A stretch of 64,000 bases of DNA from Rotaria sordida (Eukaryota > Rotifera > Eurotatoria > Philodinida > Philodinidae): positions 245,820 through 309,819 of the forward strand of contig CAJNOL010000062.1 of NCBI GenBank assembly GCA_905250125.1, read 5' to 3'. Below are positions 1 to 11,690 of this stretch, piece after piece (the first letter of the stretch is position 1; each line of letters starts with the position of its first letter). A program made the translations under genes and the position numbers. The notes under the pieces were generated by a model. The model made no database searches. It was not told where the DNA came from and saw only the letters and a list, made by a program, of their open reading frames with translations.

Positions 1-482
1 GCTTTCTTTTGTTTTGTTTTTTTGCTATTTTGTTATTGACACATCATTGTTAGAAAAATGCTTGTTATGTCTTTTATAAAGATATATTTGATGATTGTTG
101 TTGTGTAATTATTAAAAGAGATGAGATATTCAACAAAGTATAAGTATCGCCTTCGGCATGCAAATAAAAGATCAATACTAAGATTTAAATAAATTCATTA
201 TGATATTGTCGTGATAAAAGAAAAGCAACAAAAAGAAACTATGTTTGACATGCAAATTGTTTTATCTACTTTCATGTTATTTGACATTTTGTATGAGTTA
301 AATACTTATTTGAAATCATCTGATTATTTTATTCATGTTTAAGAATCTTTTCTCGATCTTTTTTTTTTGTTTATAATAAAGATTATCAAGTTTATTGTAA
401 TGAAAATACAAATGAGAAAATATGATTTTGTTCTATTTCATATATATGTATATAAATATTTAATCCTTAGATGTATGGATTC
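1..482. other. Gene-free AT-rich edge
   Basis: No supported gene. The sequence is AT-rich and lies 3' of the minus-strand secreted-protein gene, so part of it is probably that gene's 3' UTR. No repeat unit or RNA gene was recognised. Confidence 0.5.
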
Positions 483-1058
483 TTATTTTGCTGCTGGACG
501 TCGAATAGCATTCATTATTTCTGATGTTGAACTATTACTTAATTGTTTAACAGTATTATTATTCATTGATATTGATGATATTGATGAATTTGTTTTTGGT
601 GGTACTTTTCCAGGAATACTTAGAGTAGTATAAAGATTAGTAAAAAGTGATGTTAATAATAATGGTGCTTGATTTTCTAAAACATTAACAATTTTTGTTC
701 CAACATTTGGATTAAACATTTCTTTAAGACCAGTTGACATTATTTGACCAACAATAGTACCTATACGATCTAATGGAAGAATTGAAAGAACTGTTCCAGC
801 TGTATCAACATTTGACATTGATTCATCATTTTGACGACGAATACGATCTTTATGAATAGATAATCTTTTTGATTTTGATTGCATAATTTCCTTTCGATTT
901 TCTCTAAAATCTATACAATAAATAAAAGATACATAACAAACAAAACAAAAATTTGATGCAAAAATATCTTAACCTGCATCATTATTTCTTGCTTGGCAAT
1001 GTTCAACTGTAATGCATAGAATTACTGTTACAAGAATCAATAAAATGATTTTTGTCAT
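483..1058 (-). CDS. Small secreted protein, unknown family
   Basis: Two-exon minus-strand model of 170 aa: exon 1 is 1058-974 and exon 2 is 910-483, with a 63-bp GT-AG intron that joins in frame. Exon 1 encodes a start Met followed by a classic hydrophobic signal peptide (about residues 1-23, ending CQA) with no other membrane segment. Exon 2 has a basic stretch with an RIRR site near residue 52, then a hydrophobic helix-prone region (LSILPLDRIGTIVGQIM) and a Ser/Asn-rich tail. I do not recognise the family. Export from the cell is inferred from the signal peptide. Processing at the dibasic site, as in a peptide precursor, is possible but unproven. Exon 2 could be read alone from an internal Met, but that would lose the signal peptide; the clean in-frame splice argues for two exons. 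Confidence 0.7.
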
Positions 1059-1794
1059 TGTCAATATCTTCGATTAAAATGAAGATAAAACATATTTTTG
1101 TTGTTGTTCTTATACAACTGTAAGTCTTGTACGTACATCCTCTTCATAAATAAATATGTACGATGTGCAAGAGAAAAGTAATCATGTAATTATCCGAATA
1201 ATAAAAGTAACTTGCACTTTTAATCAATATATATACATATATATTGATCCAATAGATGTAAATGTTTACGTCAGTCAAATATAAATCGGATGATGTAGCA
1301 TTTTTTTTTTATCCTTTAATATACTCATCGACTTTATCATTATAAATTGAAAAACAGATTTATTTTATGCGTAGGAATGTCGTATTTGACTGATTATCGT
1401 GAGTAAACATTTATTTTTGAATTGAATATGCACAAGAAAAAATCGAAATAATAAATTGATTGTGATTAATGTTTCGAATTTACATTAAATATCTTAAACT
1501 AAATCTTGAATACACTAATTATCCTTCAAGTATGTCCTGAAGTTGCTTGGATTGAATGGAGTCGATGACTCAGAAGACTAACTGGAAGATTTTTGTTAAA
1601 GTTCACTGGATTTGAGGGAGAGGTTAAGAACCTTTTAAGGAATTGGTGAACAAAGAAAACAATGCAACGTTGAAGAAAAACAAAAAGTTTTCAAGATTCG
1701 GAGGGGGTATGTCTATATCCTTAGCGATACATTGTAAGACTGTATGATGTAGAGCCAAATAAGCTATAAATACCTTAAGAAGAGTTCGGAATCT

Positions 1795-2490
1795 TAGTTT
1801 TTTTTCAGCTTAATACTGTGGCCTTCTTCAGAAATAATAGAAAAACTGTTTTTTCGAATTTCGACTTGAAACTGTGCATAGAGATAAGGGCTTAGATGTT
1901 TCCTTCATCCACAGGTATTCTCGATAAAGCATATTCGAAAAAATGGAAAATATGAACAATAATATCGAATTAATCTTATATAACCTTTATTATTCTTTCG
2001 TAGGATCTCTTAACCTACATAGTATATCTGAAGGTTTATTTTTATACTTTTTTTTTGTGAGCGACTTTTGAGTTTGGTGAAAGAGTCCGACACTGGGTGT
2101 TAATAAAGTATAAGTCAATGAGCAAAAATCCAGTAAATCATTTGGTACTAGCATGTTAACATAATAGTTGTTAGTTCGTAAAAAATTACTGTTTCTGATT
2201 AATTTCTAATTTTTAAGTTTTTGATCTGTCAACTCTAGTTCCTATTCTAAAATATGACTGCAGTAAAAGCATGTCTTTCACATCGTTTAAAAACACCTGC
2301 AGACTTCATGTTCTTATTTAAGGATAGAAGCAATTGAAAATACTTGAAACTTTTACAATGAACTATCCTTTTTAAAGCCTGTCTGAATGCAAAGTTTCAA
2401 GTCGAAATTCGAAAAATCAGTTTTTTTTGACGTTCGTGAAGGGAGACCAGGATATTGACTTGAAAAGTACCATAAAGATGCCGTATCTTC
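1795..2490. repeat. Decayed inverted repeat
   Basis: About 100 bp at 1815-1920 is the imperfect reverse complement of about 2370-2470. The best-conserved core reads TTTTTTCGAATTTCGACTTG in the left arm. The arms are interrupted by many differences, so this looks like an old fold-back of the general kind seen elsewhere in the window. Confidence 0.4.
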
Positions 2491-2924
2491 GTAACAGTAG
2501 GTTAAGAACTCGGACTTTCTCTTAGGGCATTTATTAGGGTCCGCGTGATGCACATAATCCCGAATCAAAAATGATAAACCAGTTGAAACAGAGATGTCTA
2601 TGGCAACGCAGCTGGCATAACGGTAGCGCTGCGGCAGCAGCAGATTTTTTTCAAAAACTATTGCGGCAGGTTTTTTAGGAAGAAATTTCAAAAATACATG
2701 AATTTGCACAAAATCTCGGTGTTCATATATGTGATATTGTAAGACTTAGCAAATCTGGTTGAGTAGCAGCAGCAGTTCTAGTGTGAACTACTCATGGCCT
2801 TGAATATCGAAACATTTTTTTGAATATTATCACCGCAGTGGCAAGTCTTTTTAATAGTGCATCGCAGTATTTTTTCTTGGTTATCATCACGATGCGGGAG
2901 CGGTAGATTCTCAATCGCGATGAA

Positions 2925-3245
2925 CATCTATGAGTGGGAAGACTTCCCTCGTAAGATCAATCTACGTTCATGGTAAGAAAAAGTCATTCGAGCCACCATG
3001 GTTGAATGACTACGTTGTTCGGCAGGTATCCACAAAGTACTGTGCTCAAACCTTGCTATCACCAGCCAGGATATGCCCTCTGACTAAGTCACTAAAGGCT
3101 GTTTGTCTTGGATCATCCATCTAATATCATATTGACTACGTGATGACATACACCTACTCTTTTAGTCAGTTAGTGTGTGTGTATGGAGAGCTCAAGGATT
3201 TGAGCGCAAGAACTCTACATAAAGTAACTGAAAGGCAAGGGTATT
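2925..3245. repeat. Dispersed repeat X, copy 1
   Basis: This segment aligns in the same orientation with about 30535-30770 in the RRBP1-like intron. Shared blocks include TACTGTGCTCAAA-like and GGATCA(T/C)-containing stretches, then TATTGACTACGTGATGACATA here against a close variant there. The copies are clearly diverged. No coding sequence or terminal repeat was recognised, so the class is unknown. Confidence 0.5.
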
Positions 3246-3299
3246 CTTTCTTTCTTCCTGACAGTCATTTTATATAATCTTGGCTTATTTTTGTATATA

Positions 3300-4123
3300 C
3301 AGCCCTGAACAAAAGTCCCGCAACTAGTCAAAATGTACCTAAATAGTAGCTATTCACCCTGAAACTTTAGCCACAAGTAGAACTCGATGAATCCTGATCG
3401 CAGACGAGAGTTCGGTCTCTACCACCTTGATAAGGCTGAAATATAAGATCAACATCAAGTATATTTTCATGTGGTGATATCTCGAGTTAGAAGAGAGATT
3501 CAATGGTGTTGGACTCATCATTGGGAAGTTCACGTCTTGTTCTCTTCTCAGTTAAATTTTCAATGCAAATGGATGTTCCATTGTTAAGTTATGAATCACA
3601 TTCTTCATCAACTTATTGAAACTGAATTGTTATCAACCTACTGATTTTGACTTGAATCTCGGGCTAGGCTCAATTATTTGCTTTGAAAATTGTATCACAA
3701 AATGCTATGCTCTATACAATTCTTCTCTAAAATTTTCAGAATTACAACTATCAGGAAAATGAAGATCGATAACATTTTGTATCTAAAAATTGACAAGTTC
3801 CGGAAATCGTTAAATAAAAGTATTTCGAGCTACTCTTTGTAGCATAAGTAGGTCACCATCAGAACTACCTATTGCATAAAAAATATGACTTTGATTCCAT
3901 CAACTAAAAGAAAAACACTATAAGTTTTGTTTACGACCATTTCTCGTTTTAAAATAAAAAAAATAACATTAACTTCTAAAGATTACGCAAATTCCTTATT
4001 TTTTATTTTCTTCAACTTTCACTAAATTCAGAACGCTTTTGGAAATATTCAATGAAAGGTACTTTCTCATTTTATAAGTAACACATTTTTATCATTTGCT
4101 ACTCAGATTGTTAGGTGCTTCAT
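3300..4123 (+). repeat. Left TIR of Tc1/mariner element
   Basis: 824 bp. The reverse complement is found at 5508-6328 almost without gaps. The inner edge is where GTGCTTCAT stops matching. It contains no convincing reading frame. Confidence 0.9.
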
Positions 4124-4363
4124 CTACAGTCGAAATTTTTATTGTTTAGTTATCGAAAATGAACTAAAAGAATGATAATATCATTCACAGGATTGACCCA
4201 AGACCCTCATCTGTATTTTGGAGTAAAGCAATGCCATCTTTTCGCCATAGTAATTGCTTTTAATTATTGGATACTCTTATAGTGGCGAATTTTTCTATAT
4301 TAGTGTATTTTTTTCTCAGTCTTGAAACTAAAGGAATTCATTGTACAAATTTTTCTTTCTGCA

Positions 4364-5346
4364 ATGTCTCTTGAACTACACCAGCAATACGAAAGCATAT
4401 TTCTGGCAAAACATAAATATGGACCTAAATTCGGTATTAATTATATTGCACAATTGGTGAACTGTAAACGATCAATAGTCATTCGTTGGTTAAAACGGTG
4501 GAATCAAACGAAGATCTTAGTGATCAAGGAAGACTACGATAAACAACAACACAACAAAATAAAAATATTATCGACGTAGTTACACAAGATACAGATGAAG
4601 GATTATCCACTGAGCAAATACGAGAACAAGTGCAAGATGATGGTATCAATGTTAATGCACGAACAATACGTTGACGACTGAGAGAAGCAGGTTTCAAATA
4701 CTCCAAACCTCTTCTAACTGAACAGCATCAGAAAAAACGTTTAGCATGGGCCAAGTCATTAGTAAATTATAATTGGAACCAGGTGATTGAAAGTGATGGA
4801 ACAGTGTTCCGTCTTCATGATGTTAAAAGGTTCTATTGGCAGCGTCCAGGTGAACGCAAAGTCTGCCGAAAAATTAGATACATAATCAAACTGAATGCAT
4901 GGTGTTGTTTATTTTCGACTGTTTACGGACGAATCATTTGCTTTAAAAACGACTTGACAAGCGCTTTTTTATGTAATAATATCTATCGAAATGTTCTTCT
5001 CTCTACAGCACGTGAACATTTCGGCCGTAGTCGACATTAGTTGTTGATAGAGCATAATGATCCTAAACATCGATCAAGATTTAGCGTGAAGTGGAAGAAA
5101 GATCATGTCGTCAACACATTACCTTGGCCATCGATGAGTCAGGATATGAATTCGGTTGACAACTTGTGGTCTTTACTAAAGATCAAAGTTGCTCAACGTC
5201 GACCTACAACAGTCAAAGGACTAGAAAGAGCGATAAAAAAAGAATGAAATAATTTTCCCCAAGAATTAGCATCAAATCTTACGGATAGTATGGTAATACG
5301 TGTTGAAAGTCTCATCGAGGCCAATGGTGATTACATCATGTATTGA
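4364..5346 (+). pseudogene. Broken Tc1/mariner transposase
   Basis: The relic begins with an N-terminal helix-turn-helix (a YIAQLVNCKRSIVIRWLKRW-type region). It then shows a GLSTEQIREQ segment, the first catalytic Asp in ESDGTVF (about 4792-4812), an HNDPKH block at 5053, and an SQDMN..VDNLWSLL block. It is broken by a frameshift near 4511, a TAA near 4541, TGA at 4672-4674, TAG at 5038-5040, and TGA at 5245-5247. In the DNDPKH-type motif the catalytic Asp is replaced by His (CAT, 5053-5055), and the usual final Glu is Asp. The gene is therefore inactive for several independent reasons. It sits centrally between the long TIRs. Confidence 0.9.
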
Positions 5347-5507
5347 GATATATGATTTCATACTAATAAAGAAAATTGAATATAGCAAGTGTTTAGCCTT
5401 GCTAATTGCAGCACTACAAAAGATCATGATTTTCAATGCTGTTTTATCGTCGAATATTTCTTTTGCCATTGTGATTTGATCGATAGTGTTTCACCACTGG
5501 GACGTGA

Positions 5508-6328
5508 ATGAAGCACCTAACAATCTGAGTAGCAAATAATAAAAATGTGTTACTTATAAAATGAGAAAGTACCTTTCATTGAATATTTCTGAGGCGTTCT
5601 GAATTTAGTGGAAGTTGAAGAAAATAAAAAATAAGGAATTTGCGTAATCTTTAGAAGTTAATGTTATTTTTTTTATTTTGAAACGAGAAATGGTCGTAAA
5701 CAAAACTTATAGTGTTTTTCTTCTATTTGATGGAATCAAAGTCATATTTTTTATGCAATAGGCAGTTCTGATGGTGACCTACTTATGCTGCAAAGAGTAG
5801 CTCGAAATACTTTCATTTAACAATTTCCGGAACTTGTCAATTTTTAGGTACAAAATGTTATAAATCTTCATTTTCCTGATAGTTGTGATTCTGAAAATTT
5901 TAGAGAAGAATTGTATAGAGTATAGCATTTTGTGGTACAATTTTCAAAGCAAATAATTGAGCCTAGCCCGAGATTCAAGTCAAAATCAGTAGGTTGATGA
6001 CAGTTCAGTTTCAATAAGTTGATGAAGAATGTGATTCATAACTTAACGATGGAACATTCATTTGCGTTGAAAATTTAACTGAGAAGAGAACAAAACGTGG
6101 GCTTTCCAATGATGAGTTCAACATCATTGAATCTCTCTTGACTCGAGATATCACCACATGAAAATATACTTGATGTTGATCTTATATTTCAGCCTTATCA
6201 AGGTGGTAGAGGCCGAACTCTTGTTTACGATCAGGATTCATCGAGTTCTACTTGTGGCTAAAGTTTCAGGGTAAATAGCTACTATTTAGGTACATTTTGA
6301 CTAGTTGCGGGACTTTTGTCCAGGGCTG
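5508..6328 (-). repeat. Right TIR of Tc1/mariner element
   Basis: 821 bp, the reverse complement of 3300-4123. The two arms differ by scattered substitutions and small indels only. Confidence 0.9.
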
Positions 6329-6493
6329 TATTTATTGTTTATTGAATGATTTTCTAATGTTATCTTTTACAAAATTAAGAGTTTTATTATTTTATAAATC
6401 AAAGAAATTTATTTCAAAATTTAGTTGTTCTTTAGCAGATAGCGTAAAATAAAATTGGAATCATATATATTTAGTTCGATAATGAATATAAAT

Positions 6494-8490
6494 CTAATTC
6501 GCTTTAAGCTTTCGAAGAATATTAGTTGCTTTATCCAATGTTTCGGGATGCTACAATAAACGAAAAATTCTATTAAAAATTTTTATTATTATGTCAATTT
6601 ACTTTAGCAAAACAGAATCGAATATAATTTTCTCCTAAATATTGATGATTTTTTGTATAAAAAGCTGAAACAGGAATTGCTGCAAGTTGCTAAAATAAAA
6701 TTATTTTATTAATTTCTAAAAAATTTTTTAAATTAATTTACTTTTTCTTTTATTAAATATCGAACAAATTTAAAATCTTTTTTATCATTTTCATCTGATT
6801 GAAATTGTTCATCATTTACTATTCAATATATATGAAAATAATCTTTCTTAATATAGAAATAACAAAAATACGTTTTTAAAACAATACCAAATGAAGAAAA
6901 ATCAGCAAGCATAAAATATGATCCATCAGGTACAATTGGTTTCATTCCACATTCTTTTAAAACTTGAGCAAATTGATTACGTTTTTCAATAAATTCTTTT
7001 GATACTGAATTAAAATAACATTCCGAAGAATTTAAACGTTTTAATTCATATTCAAAACAACGTGCAACAACTTCCTGAGATAATGTTGGACATAGATAAA
7101 CAGTATGCTATAAAATTATATGTATGAATTTGAAAGAAATTTTTTCTTATGTTTTTTTTTTTAATATTACTTGATGAACAATTTGATTTAAACGAATAAG
7201 ATTTTCTGGTCCAATTGTCCAACCTAATTTTAAACCTGTTGCTGAAAATGTTTTACCTGCACTTCCTATTGTTAATGTTCTTTGCCACATATTAGGTAAT
7301 GTTCCAATACGTATATGTTTTTTATTATCATAGGTTATCCATTCATAAACTTCATCTGATATACAAATAACATTATATTTTTGACATAAACTTGCAATAT
7401 GTTCAAGTTCTTCGAGTGTAAAAACCTTCGAAAAAAACAAAATGTTCAATATGTATTTTGTTTTTATTGAATGAAAAAAAATATACTTTTCCAAGAGGAT
7501 TATTTGGTGTATTTAATATAATAAGACGTGTATTTGAATTAAACATTAATTCTAATTCATTTTTATCAAGTATCCAATCTGAACTCGACGATATATCTTG
7601 TTTAAATGATTCTGGTTTCTACAATAAATAATTTAGGATATTAAAACAAAAAAAAGAAATCTTTGAAAAATTACTGGTCGAAGTGGTATACATCGAACAA
7701 TTCCACCAGCTGAACGAACCATTGGTTCATAACAATCAAAAAATGGTTCAATTAAAATGACCTATAGAGATATATGAAATTTTCAGAAAGAATTTAGAAA
7801 ATAATGAAAATTAATATTAAATGTTTACTTCATCACCAGGATTAATAATACTATGAATTGCATTAAATAATGATGGATAAGCACCACCAGCTATTAGAAT
7901 TTCTTTGAATGGATCAATTTTTCGATTAAAATATAATGAATAAACATTTGATATAGCTTCGACTAATCGTCGATGACCCTATTTTATTAAAACAAAAAAA
8001 AAAAAAAACAATTGAAAGAAAATTTTCATTCAAATTCAACTTACAAATCCACGAGTGTATTGATGCAAGAATTTATTATGCTCTTTGACTGTTTCGTCAT
8101 AGATATCCAGAAAATATTGTGGTGGCTCATAATCTATGAAACCTTGACCAAGATTAACAGCATTATGTTGAACAGCTAATGTCGTAAATTCAGTCCTAAG
8201 AAAAAAAAATATTTCATTTGATGCTCTAATACATAAAAATTTCTTTCGAGATTCTTATACCAAACATTATGTTCTAAACCAATATAACGTTTCGATAATA
8301 AATTATCCTGTTGTTCAAGTGTTTTATTCTTTGTTGATTCTTCATTTGAAGAAGCCATTGTTGTTGATAGTAGACGCTTAATATAACTATATTTTAGGTC
8401 AATTCTTGTTCTTACTCCAATATCAATTGATGTACAAAGATAATTAATCAAGCGTAAGGAGGTGTTTAAAATGGAAAAAGATTTTATCAT
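6494..8490 (-). CDS. KYAT3: Kynurenine aminotransferase / cysteine-S-conjugate beta-lyase-like
   Basis: Ten exons: 8490-8261, 8195-8045, 7978-7829, 7761-7675, 7618-7487, 7425-7171, 7107-6888, 6818-6742, 6689-6603 and 6550-6494. They splice in frame to 481 aa. This is a fold-type I PLP aminotransferase. The PLP lysine is K308 in [16 protein letters not shown]274 and Y277 contact the cofactor (SDEVYEW), N246 lies in NTPNNPLGK, and the carboxylate-binding Arg is R458 (YIRFCF). The family transaminates kynurenine to kynurenic acid and can cleave cysteine conjugates. The first ~70 residues precede the conserved GLEHNVW start; they are rich in Arg, Ser and Leu and could be a mitochondrial presequence, with a second in-frame Met at about residue 45 (TTMASSN) giving a shorter form. 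KYAT1 and KYAT3 are not separated here; the symbol is provisional. An AATAAA-like signal lies ~110 nt past the stop. Confidence 0.93.
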
Positions 8491-8864
8491 CGTATAATTA
8501 AATTAAAACTATCAATAATTTAAATTTTATTCTATTATAAATTCATAGCGCCTCTATCGAAAAAGTATCTCAATATGATTGACTAAAGATTCGTACTATA
8601 GATAAAAAAAAATTAGTTTGGTCAATAGCTAAAACTAAGGTTTCGAAAGATTTTCTTCTACTTTATTTTTATGTCGATTCATTAGCAATTTATTGATATC
8701 CTCGCATATGATTAGTACGCTTAGCACAGCAATCAGTGTAAGGGTGAAGGTGAGGATGTCACTAAACTGCAGTTGTATCATATTGGTCAAGGGGAAAACG
8801 ATTGACTTTGATTTTTTTGACTTAATTGGCTTAAAATGATTTTCATGACTTTAAAAAAAACATA

Positions 8865-9337
8865 CACCCCGGGCAAAAGTGTTTGTCCTCCTTTTTCTTA
8901 TTATGCTATCATACTTCATGCATGTACATCAAATTTATTAACAAGGAAAGATATGACGTAAGAGTTTTATTCTTATGTCATATCTTCTCAGGTCGAACTC
9001 ATCCCATTGGATCCGATGGGAATTCGTCGGAAGTTGTCGGAATCCTGTGCCAAGGATTCCGACAGGAAGTTATCGGACGTTGGAAAGTGTCGGATTTTCA
9101 GGGTTCCGACAGGATTTGGGTCCCTTCCGACATCCGACAACTTCCTGTCAGAATCCTGTACCAAGGATTCCAACAACTTCCGATGAATTCCTGTCGGATC
9201 CGATAGCTTTCCTGGCAAGATCCGACGGAATCCGACTGTCGGATTGCTCGTCCTGGGTTACCTTGGTAATAAATGTGATGTGCATGAAGTATGATAGCAG
9301 ATAAGAAAGAAGAGGACAACACTTTTGTCCGGGGGTA
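8865..9337. mobile_element. Fold-back MITE, Tc1/mariner type
   Basis: A 473-bp element bounded by TA on both sides (8863-8864, 9338-9339). The ends read CACCCCGGGCAAAAGTG (left) and the complement of a TACCCCCGGACAAAAGTG variant (right), resembling Tc1-like termini. Nearly the whole element is one imperfect palindrome centred near 9115. The GC-richer inner arms (about 9000-9235) are built from repeated TTCCGACAGG / CCGACAACTTCC modules and contrast sharply with the AT-rich surroundings. It has no transposase and would depend on a Tc1/mariner enzyme. Confidence 0.82.
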
Positions 9338-9867
9338 TAGGTGTTTACTCAAATACTCGGTGTTTGACACTTTTCTACTAGTTTATCATGCAACGTATGT
9401 GAAAACTTTGGAAAATTTCGTTCATATTAAATATACTGATGGATTGGCTTAAGATTAAAACAGCTTTGCTTTCAATCAACATTTTTCTGTATCATGAAAT
9501 ATAGGAGTCGCTTAATATTTTCGTTAGTTGTAACAAAATGATGCCCATTTTGTGATGTAAGGAAAACAACTATGGCAAGGTACAGTGTACCCATTCATTT
9601 CAATGTTCATGTAGCTGAAATGAATTAAAGTGAGAAGTGTTCAAAAGATATATTAGATGCTAATGCAGAGAGCCAAAGGCGAGACGAAGTTTTTGCCGTG
9701 CAGATCATCGTACCTTTTTCTGTGACCTGTTCTCGTCGTATATCATGCTTTTTTTGCGTATTCCATCGGCTCTCGACTATCTCCCGCCTAATTTCCATTT
9801 CATCTGCCGAATATTCCTGCACTTTCCGCTATCTTCTTCCTAAATCTTGTTTTCTTTGCCGCATTGT

Positions 9868-10345
9868 TTAAACTGTAGAAAATATAATTTTTCCATAAAG
9901 TAGAGCTCATCAGATGGTTATTTAGAACAAGTATACAAGTCCTGGAACAAGGCTCTGAGCGAATCCTACACGGGAATACTCGAATATAAAGTTTATTTAT
10001 AAGCAAGGGTGTCCGTATATTGAGGTTTTTCGAACATAATTTGAGTTATGGAAAATATAATTATACCATGGAATAGAGCTCGTCAAGTTATACTCGGAAC
10101 ATTGACTAGAAGCTCTGGAACACGTTCTTGAACAAATTGATGCTAGAATTGTTATACTCGAATCATGTTTTCTATAACAAAATACCATTATTTTAGGATT
10201 TTCAAGAACATGGTTTGAACTATGAGAAATCTAATTATACTGTTGGATAGAGCTCGCCGAGTTGTACTTGAAACACTGACTAACAGCTCTGAAACATGTT
10301 CTTGAGCGAATCGCGAATGGAATTATTCGAATTTACTGCTAACTT
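9868..10345. repeat. Three-unit tandem repeat, ~165-175 bp
   Basis: Three diverged head-to-tail units start near 9868, 10041 and 10206. Each carries an AAATATAATTATACCATGGA-like block, then ATAGAGCTCG(T/C)C, an ACATTGACTA-like block, GCTCTGGAACA(C/A)G, and a final ATACTCGAA-like block. The units differ at perhaps a fifth of positions, so the array is old. No open frame is shared by all units. Confidence 0.7.
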
Positions 10346-11477
10346 TAACTACGTCTGAAATGTTAAGTAATGCCGTGTTATCTGAACCGGCGAGTTGACC
10401 TATAAGATTGTAAAAGTTATAATCATGATAGGTGAACACGTCGAAAGCAACACTTTAGGGTCCACAAATAATGTTCGTGGAGCCATAAATGTAAAAATGG
10501 TATTAATATAAAATTAAAAGATGATTACGTATACAAACAGAGTAACAACGATTGCTCACGCATAGAAATGAAAAGTGAAAACTGATCGATGCCTAGTATA
10601 CACGAGTTATATATATGTATCTTTTTCTTTCATCTGTTTTATATGTGTATCAGTTGGAAAGGAATGTGAAGAAAACATTTTACGTAATACGTCGTCGATA
10701 ATGAATAGAAATCTGTTATGCTTTATTCTATAATAATGTTCCTTTAACCATATAAAGCTAACATGCAGTATTTTTCTAGTGTCCCTAGATATCCTGTATT
10801 AAGTTTCGTTACGAGCATGAAAGATGTTAATTGACAACTATGAAAATTTTCAAAATTGATCTCATTATAGATGAAATTTGATAGTATTTAGTATTTATAT
10901 TCTGTTGTCATTGACTCTCGATGATTTTCGAAATCTGATATAATATATACACTTGTTTTGAAGAATCTCAGCTAATTCTTCAGTTTCTTGAAGTTTCATA
11001 TATCTGGACTCTGTTGATTTTCACATGATTTTCATGACTTTCTTGACTTTGATGACTTCTAAGCCATCAAAGTCAGTCGTTTCCTCCTTGTTATTGGCCA
11101 ATATATCATCTATTTACCATTGAAATGAATACCTAGGGATTGTTTAAATAAAACTACTAGAATAATCATGATATTTTAACAAAATTCAAGAATCCTATTA
11201 AAAATTTTTATGTATCAGTAATCAACACAGCATCCTTGATAAATTGACATAAATAACTCCACTATAAAAGGAAAAAATTCTTTTAGCTCCTGTGCTCCTG
11301 GAGAGATGGGAAGCACGGAAATACCATTGCCGACAGGAGGTCTGCTATTTTTATCTCTTTTTCAAATTTTTATTTAGATTATTCAGATCTGATTGACGCA
11401 TGAAACTCTAGAAGAATCTATAAAAATCTCATGTTTATTTCAAAAACAATTTTTTTTCATGTCTCCGCAATGAATAG

Positions 11478-11690
11478 GTGTCAAAAGGTCGAAAGTCAAA
11501 AGGTCGAAAGTCAAAATATCGAAGAGGCAAAACATCGAAGAGCCAAAATATCGAAAAGAAAAACGTCGAATGGCATAATGTCGAAGGAAAAACGTCGAAA
11601 ACTAAATGTCGAAAAGGCAAAATATCGAAAGTCAAAAAGTCGAAGAGAAAAATATCGAAAGTACAAAATGTCGAAAATTTTCTAATCTGT
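11478..11690 (+). repeat. Left MULE end: (R)TCGAAA module array
   Basis: About 15 copies of GTCGAAA or ATCGAAA occur every 10-16 bp, with spacers such as GTCAAAAG, AGGCAAAAT and GAAAAAC. The overlapping reading frames on both strands here are artefacts of the repeat. Arrays like this are plausible transposase-binding sites. Confidence 0.85.

Larger units (their letters stand above)
1059..3299. other. Intergenic spacer with decayed repeats
   Basis: No supported gene. It holds a short AT dinucleotide run near 1225, a decayed inverted repeat (1795-2490), CAG/GCAG-rich patches at about 2620-2830, and one copy of a dispersed repeat (2925-3245). A 118-codon minus-strand reading frame at 2353-2709 lies across one arm of the inverted repeat and shows no family similarity that I recognise. 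Confidence 0.5.
3300..6328 (+). mobile_element. Tc1/mariner-type transposon with very long TIRs
   Basis: A 3029-bp element flanked by TA target duplications at 3298-3299 and 6329-6330. The termini read CAGCCCTGAACAAAAG (left) and the near-perfect complement CAGCCCTGGACAAAAG (right). The inverted repeats run to 824 bp (3300-4123) and 821 bp (5508-6328), far longer than the 20-250 bp usual for Tc1/mariner. Arm identity looks above 90% by eye. Between them lies a broken transposase gene at 4364-5346. The TA duplication and the HNDPKH and NLW motifs support the superfamily. The arms are much better preserved than the coding region, which is notable. Confidence 0.92.
8491..11471. other. Gene-free repeat-rich spacer
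   Basis: No supported gene. It contains the fold-back MITE 8865-9337 and the tandem repeat 9868-10345. Short reading frames on both strands inside the MITE and the tandem array follow the repeat structure and are not genes. The rest (about 10350-11471) is AT-rich, with nothing recognised. Confidence 0.55.

Noticed and set aside
2353-2709. 118-codon minus-strand reading frame
   Set aside because: Overlaps an arm of a decayed inverted repeat, has no recognisable domain, and composition follows the repeat.
8883-9370. Several overlapping frames on both strands
   Set aside because: They arise from the palindromic GC-rich modules of the MITE; opposite-strand frames mirror each other.
9625-10188. 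Minus-strand frames of 63-68 codons
   Set aside because: Lie in or beside the tandem repeat, and the frame is not kept between units.
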